Source: Verrucomicrobiota bacterium
GTDB lineage: Bacteria; Verrucomicrobiota; Verrucomicrobiia; Limisphaerales; AV2
Direction: 5' to 3'
DNA: 37,274 nucleotides
Assembly: GCA_003218515.1 (NCBI GenBank)
Contig: QHNT01000333.1
Coordinates: 1 to 37,274 of the forward strand
Within the stretch, counting starts at the first letter, position 1. Each line of letters starts with the position of its first letter. Positions 34,384 through 37,274 of this stretch are shown here, piece by piece. The notes beneath the pieces are model-generated. The model worked only from the letters and a program-made list of their open reading frames with translations. It had not been told where the DNA came from and searched no databases. A program made the translations under genes and the position numbers.

Positions 34384-36243
34384 TCAATGCGCCTGTTCAG
34401 CGACCGTCAATCCGTCCACCCGCACCGACTCAACTTTTTGCCGCGAACCGTCCGGCCAGATGATGTTTACTTCGTCCGGCCGCGGAGCGCTGCCCAAACC
34501 AACAACAACCGGTAACTCCGATTGAGAAAGGTAGCTGCGTGTGGGCATGACTTGTCGTGACAGTACCCGATCGCCGACACGCGCCTGCACCCAGGCGCCG
34601 ATGGCATCCCGATTCGACTTCGTCCCGACCAGTTTCAAGCGCACCCAGTGATGATGCAGTTGCTGATCGTTACGCAACAGCAACGGCGGACCGTTGACCT
34701 GTGTCAGCACCGCGTCAAGATCACCGTCGCCGTCGATGTCCGCGAATGCCGAGCCGCGGCCCACGATCGGCTTGAAAATATCCGCGCCGCACTTCTCCGC
34801 CGGCACAAGTAGGAAGCCGTTTTGTCCGGCGCCGCCCGCGTTCCAGAACAGTTGTGCTGGCTGGCGGTATTGCTGGCTCGCCTGGATTTTGCGGATTTCC
34901 TCTTCCAAGTGGCCGTTCGCGCTCAGCAGGTCGAGCCAGCCGTCGAGGTCGTAGTCAAAAAAGAAAACACCGAACTTCAGCAGTAGCCGGCTGGCGGGTC
35001 CGATGCCTTCGGTGATGGCTTCGTCGGCAAAATTTGTCGACGCATTTTGCGCGACATATAACGCGGTCATCTCGTTTGCGAAGTTGCCGATGGCAATACC
35101 CAGTTTGTCGTCGTTGCGATAACGCGCCGTGTCGATGCCCATCGCCCCGCGGGTGTTGCCGAAATTATCAAATGCCACGCCGGACAGAGCTCCGATCTCC
35201 CTGAACGTGCCGTCGCGCTGGTTCAGAAAAACAAAATTCGGGACGGTGTCGTTGGCGACAACGAGATCGATCCAGCCGTCGCCGTCCAGATCGACCGGCG
35301 CGACGCCGAGCGATTTCGCAGCCGGCACACCCGTGGAAGGATTTTTGACTCGAATGCCGCTCGGCGCAGACACATCCGTGAAATGGCCGTTGCCGTCGTT
35401 GTGGTAGAGGCGTGGAAACGCCCCTTCAAAATTGTTCGGCTGACCATAGGCGCGCGTCTGTCCGTCAATTTTGTAGCCAACCTCGGCATCAATTTCCTTG
35501 GACCACTTGACGTAATTGCCGACGAACAAATCCAGCTTGCCATCGTTGTCATAATCCACCCACGCCGCGCAGGTGCTCCAGTCATTCGTTGAACCGCCCA
35601 CGCCCGCTGCGGCCGTCACGTCCTTGAACTTTCCGTTGCCTTCGTTGTGAAACAAATGATTGCCGCCCACTGCCGTAATGAACACATCCTCCAGCCCGTC
35701 GTTGTCGTAATCGCCGATCGCCACACCCATGCCGTAAAAACTCACGTCCAGCCCGGAACCGGCGGTGACATCGCTGAAGCGGCCTTTGCCGTCGTTGTGA
35801 TAGAGCGCGTGGGTGGCGGGCTTGCTGCCGTCGGGGATGTGCCAGGGCCAGTAGCTGGAGTTGATGAAGAGCAGGTCGGGCGCGCCGTCGTTGTCGAAGT
35901 CAAAGAAGGCGACGCCGCCGCCCATCGTCTCCGGCAGTAATTTGTCGCCGTAAGCGCCGTTGTTGTGGACGAAGGCGATGCCGGCCTCCTCGGTGATGTC
36001 GGTGAATCTCGCAACCGGAATTTCAGCGTTCGGTATCTTTGGAACTGTTGGCGCGTTGAGTTGAGTGATCTTTGGCGGCAGTGGCGCGGGCTTGCGCTTG
36101 AGAACGATCAGGATGCCGCCGGCAATTACTGCGATTGCGGCGAACCCAAGCAACGACCAGCGAACGGCTTTGCCAATAACCGTGTCATCAGCGTGCGCCA
36201 GTTCTCCTTGTTCTTCGGGTGGTTGCGTTGAATTCTGGTTCAT
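34384..36243 (-). CDS. Membrane-anchored CRTAC1 family protein (VCBS repeats plus ASPIC/UnbV)
   Basis: The product has 619 residues. An acidic N-terminal tail of about 28 residues precedes one transmembrane helix (about 29-48, WSLLGFAAIAVIAGGILIVL) followed by KRK and a proline-rich stalk. The positive residues on both sides make the topology uncertain, but the domains should be periplasmic. Next come RFTDITEEAGIAFVHNNGAY, VCBS repeats (DFDNDGAPDLLFI, DYDNDGLEDVFIT, DYDNDGKLDLFVG, DLDGDGWIDLVV, DIDGDGDLDAVLT), and ASPIC/UnbV at about 535-612 (SNRDAIGAWVQARVG, RSYLSQSELPVVVGLG, IIWPDGSRQ). It is the third gene of a - strand unit after a TPR protein and an acetyltransferase (46-bp gap) and is convergent with the twin gene at 30568. 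Confidence 0.88.
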   Translation of the reverse strand: MNQNSTQPPEEQGELAHADDTVIGKAVRWSLLGFAAIAVIAGGILIVLKRKPAPLPPKITQLNAPTVPKIPNAEIPVARFTDITEEAGIAFVHNNGAYGDKLLPETMGGGVAFFDFDNDGAPDLLFINSSYWPWHIPDGSKPATHALYHNDGKGRFSDVTAGSGLDVSFYGMGVAIGDYDNDGLEDVFITAVGGNHLFHNEGNGKFKDVTAAAGVGGSTNDWSTCAAWVDYDNDGKLDLFVGNYVKWSKEIDAEVGYKIDGQTRAYGQPNNFEGAFPRLYHNDGNGHFTDVSAPSGIRVKNPSTGVPAAKSLGVAPVDLDGDGWIDLVVANDTVPNFVFLNQRDGTFREIGALSGVAFDNFGNTRGAMGIDTARYRNDDKLGIAIGNFANEMTALYVAQNASTNFADEAITEGIGPASRLLLKFGVFFFDYDLDGWLDLLSANGHLEEEIRKIQASQQYRQPAQLFWNAGGAGQNGFLLVPAEKCGADIFKPIVGRGSAFADIDGDGDLDAVLTQVNGPPLLLRNDQQLHHHWVRLKLVGTKSNRDAIGAWVQARVGDRVLSRQVMPTRSYLSQSELPVVVGLGSAPRPDEVNIIWPDGSRQKVESVRVDGLTVAEQAH

Positions 36244-36289
36244 CGAGTCAACGGATCGAAAATCATTTGAGCAGGAATGTGCCGCGAAT

Positions 36290-36700
36290 TCATTTCACAG
36301 AATCGCCGGGCTGAAGGAGCCAGGCTTGCGGATGATGGCTGAAGCCGATGTGTGGATAATATTTCTCCGCCGCCGGCGCGGCGAGCAACAGCAGCATCGT
36401 TTTCGGCCCGCCGGCCGCTTGAGTGCGGCGAACCAATTCCCGGCCGATGCCTTTCCTTTGGTGCGAAACGCGAACGGCCAGATCGGCCAAATAGGTGACA
36501 TAGCAAAAATCCGTCAGCGCCCGCGAAATGCCGGCGAGGATCTCCCCGTCCCACGCGGTGATGATAAGATTCGCGTTGCTCAGCATTGCGGCCATTCGTT
36601 CGCGCTCGTCAACCGGCCTGCGTTCGCCCAACGTCGAAGCGCGATACAATTCGATGACGGCATCGAGCTCAAGGTCGTTGCCCGTTTTGTAGGTAATCAT
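36290..36700 (-). CDS. GNAT family N-acetyltransferase
   Basis: The ATG at 36700 (MITYKTGNDLELDAVIELYR) is preferred, with GGAG 12 bases upstream; a TTG at 36718 adds six residues. About 136 residues, typical of a minimal GNAT domain. Visible features are the beta4 strand and acetyl-CoA pyrophosphate-binding loop (LAVRVSHQRKGIGRELV, the Q/RxxGxG/A signature), strand beta5 with LLLLAAPAAEKYYPHIGF, and the conserved aromatic YYxxxGF near the C-terminus. It transfers acetyl from acetyl-CoA to an amine; the substrate is unknown. It is a cytoplasmic enzyme lying between genes for exported proteins, 44 bp after the TPR gene and 46 bp before the CRTAC1 gene. Confidence 0.88.
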   Translation of the reverse strand: MITYKTGNDLELDAVIELYRASTLGERRPVDERERMAAMLSNANLIITAWDGEILAGISRALTDFCYVTYLADLAVRVSHQRKGIGRELVRRTQAAGGPKTMLLLLAAPAAEKYYPHIGFSHHPQAWLLQPGDSVK

Positions 36701-36744
36701 AGAACCAGAATTCTCCAATCGAACTCGCCCAACGTGTTTGATCT

Positions 36745-37274
36745 CTATTTCGCGGAGGAGACGGCCTGGGCAGTCACTTCGGCCGCCAACTCCGCCGCGC
36801 CGGGGCGCTGCAGCGGGTAAATCACCGTCGCCTGCGCCGCGTGGTCAGCCGCCGGATTGGCGCGGCGCGCGATAGCGATGGCGCGGTCGGCGGCGTTGTA
36901 ATCGGGCAGATATTTCGCATGCTCACGCCGATGGAACGCGGCCTCTTGTTCGTCGCCAAGCTGCGTACAAAGCTGCGCGAGATTGAAGTGCGCCGTCAGA
37001 TTTTCCGAATCCAACGCCAACGTCTTCTGAAATTGCTCGGCGGCCTTGAGCAAAAACTGGTTTTGCCGATCAGGGTCAGCCCGCTCCATTTTCGCCCGCT
37101 CGAAGTAAGTTTGACCGAGTTCGTTGATGACTTCGTAGTCCTTGCTGAAATCGAAACCGCGCTGGTCGAGTTCGGGATAGCGGTCTTCCAGAATACTGCG
37201 AAATTCCTTGATGGCTTCGTCCAGAAAACCGTTTTGCTTGTTTACCAGGCCGTTGAGCCAGGCGACCGTCCAGC
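36745..37274 (-). CDS. TPR-containing protein, C-terminal part (5' end beyond window)
   Basis: The frame stays open from the TAA-side end at 36745 to the window edge, so the gene is longer than shown; the internal ATG at 37089 is not its start. The visible 176 codons contain TPR-like helices (WLNGLVNKQNGFLDEAIKEF, YEVINELGQTYFERAKMERA, QNQFLLKAAEQFQKTLALDS, LTAHFNLAQLCTQLGDEQEA). The C-terminal region YNAADRAIAIARRANPAADH then continues with AAQATVIYPLQRPGA. I recall similar tails on long TPR proteins with multihaem cytochrome N-termini in Planctomycetota and Verrucomicrobiota, but no haem motif is within the window. It is the first visible gene of the unit leading to the CRTAC1 protein at 34384. 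Confidence 0.78.
   Translation of the reverse strand, partial: WTVAWLNGLVNKQNGFLDEAIKEFRSILEDRYPELDQRGFDFSKDYEVINELGQTYFERAKMERADPDRQNQFLLKAAEQFQKTLALDSENLTAHFNLAQLCTQLGDEQEAAFHRREHAKYLPDYNAADRAIAIARRANPAADHAAQATVIYPLQRPGAAELAAEVTAQAVSSAK

Overview
The window is GC-rich bacterial DNA filled almost entirely with large secreted or membrane-anchored proteins built from FG-GAP/VCBS repeats (DxDGDGxxD-type calcium-binding loops, beta-propeller fold) and the ASPIC/UnbV domain of the CRTAC1 family. The expansion of these families, together with TPR partners, a haem-containing VCBS protein, a beta-helix protein and a multi-domain PA14/CBM-like exoprotein, points to a Verrucomicrobiota-type genome (Pedosphaera/Limisphaerales-like). 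This is inferred from gene content only; Planctomycetota or Acidobacteriota are possible. I see no rRNA, tRNA, CRISPR array, transposase or phage genes.

Region 1 (1-15419, + strand) is a tandem array of five 'twin' CRTAC1 genes. Each full-length product is about 1200 residues: signal peptide, propeller 1, ASPIC/UnbV 1, short linker, propeller 2, ASPIC/UnbV 2. Successive genes are joined by TGA-ATG or ATGA junctions, so they look translationally coupled. The first gene is cut by the window edge, the third is frameshifted near its 3' end, and the fourth has lost its signal-peptide end. An exact 199-bp direct repeat sits at the damaged third/fourth boundary.

Region 2 (15421-23894) has a convergent VCBS protein with a CXXCH haem motif (- strand), a long exoprotein with Ig-like, concanavalin-like, PA14-like and duplicated CBM-like modules whose last module is frameshifted (+), and a TPR-CRTAC1 fusion (-).

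Region 3 (24009-30252) holds a half-length member of the twin family ending at a heptanucleotide-repeat cassette, a 58-codon remnant of another member coupled to it by ATGA, a right-handed beta-helix protein, and a divergent operon of a TPR membrane protein followed by a classical CRTAC1 protein.

Region 4 (30253-37274) has a REP-like palindrome, a sixth full-length-type twin CRTAC1 gene (+), and an operon on the - strand running TPR protein (partial), GNAT acetyltransferase, membrane-anchored CRTAC1 protein.

The most interesting feature is the twin-CRTAC1 set as a recombining repertoire. Distant copies share near-identical DNA patches that start and stop abruptly, and heptanucleotide tandem repeats of three unrelated sequences occupy the linker between the two halves (one of them also a gene end). 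Truncations and remnants lie at these repeats. I propose a modular, gene-conversion-diversified surface propeller repertoire. That function is inference; assembly error at the repeats must be excluded first.
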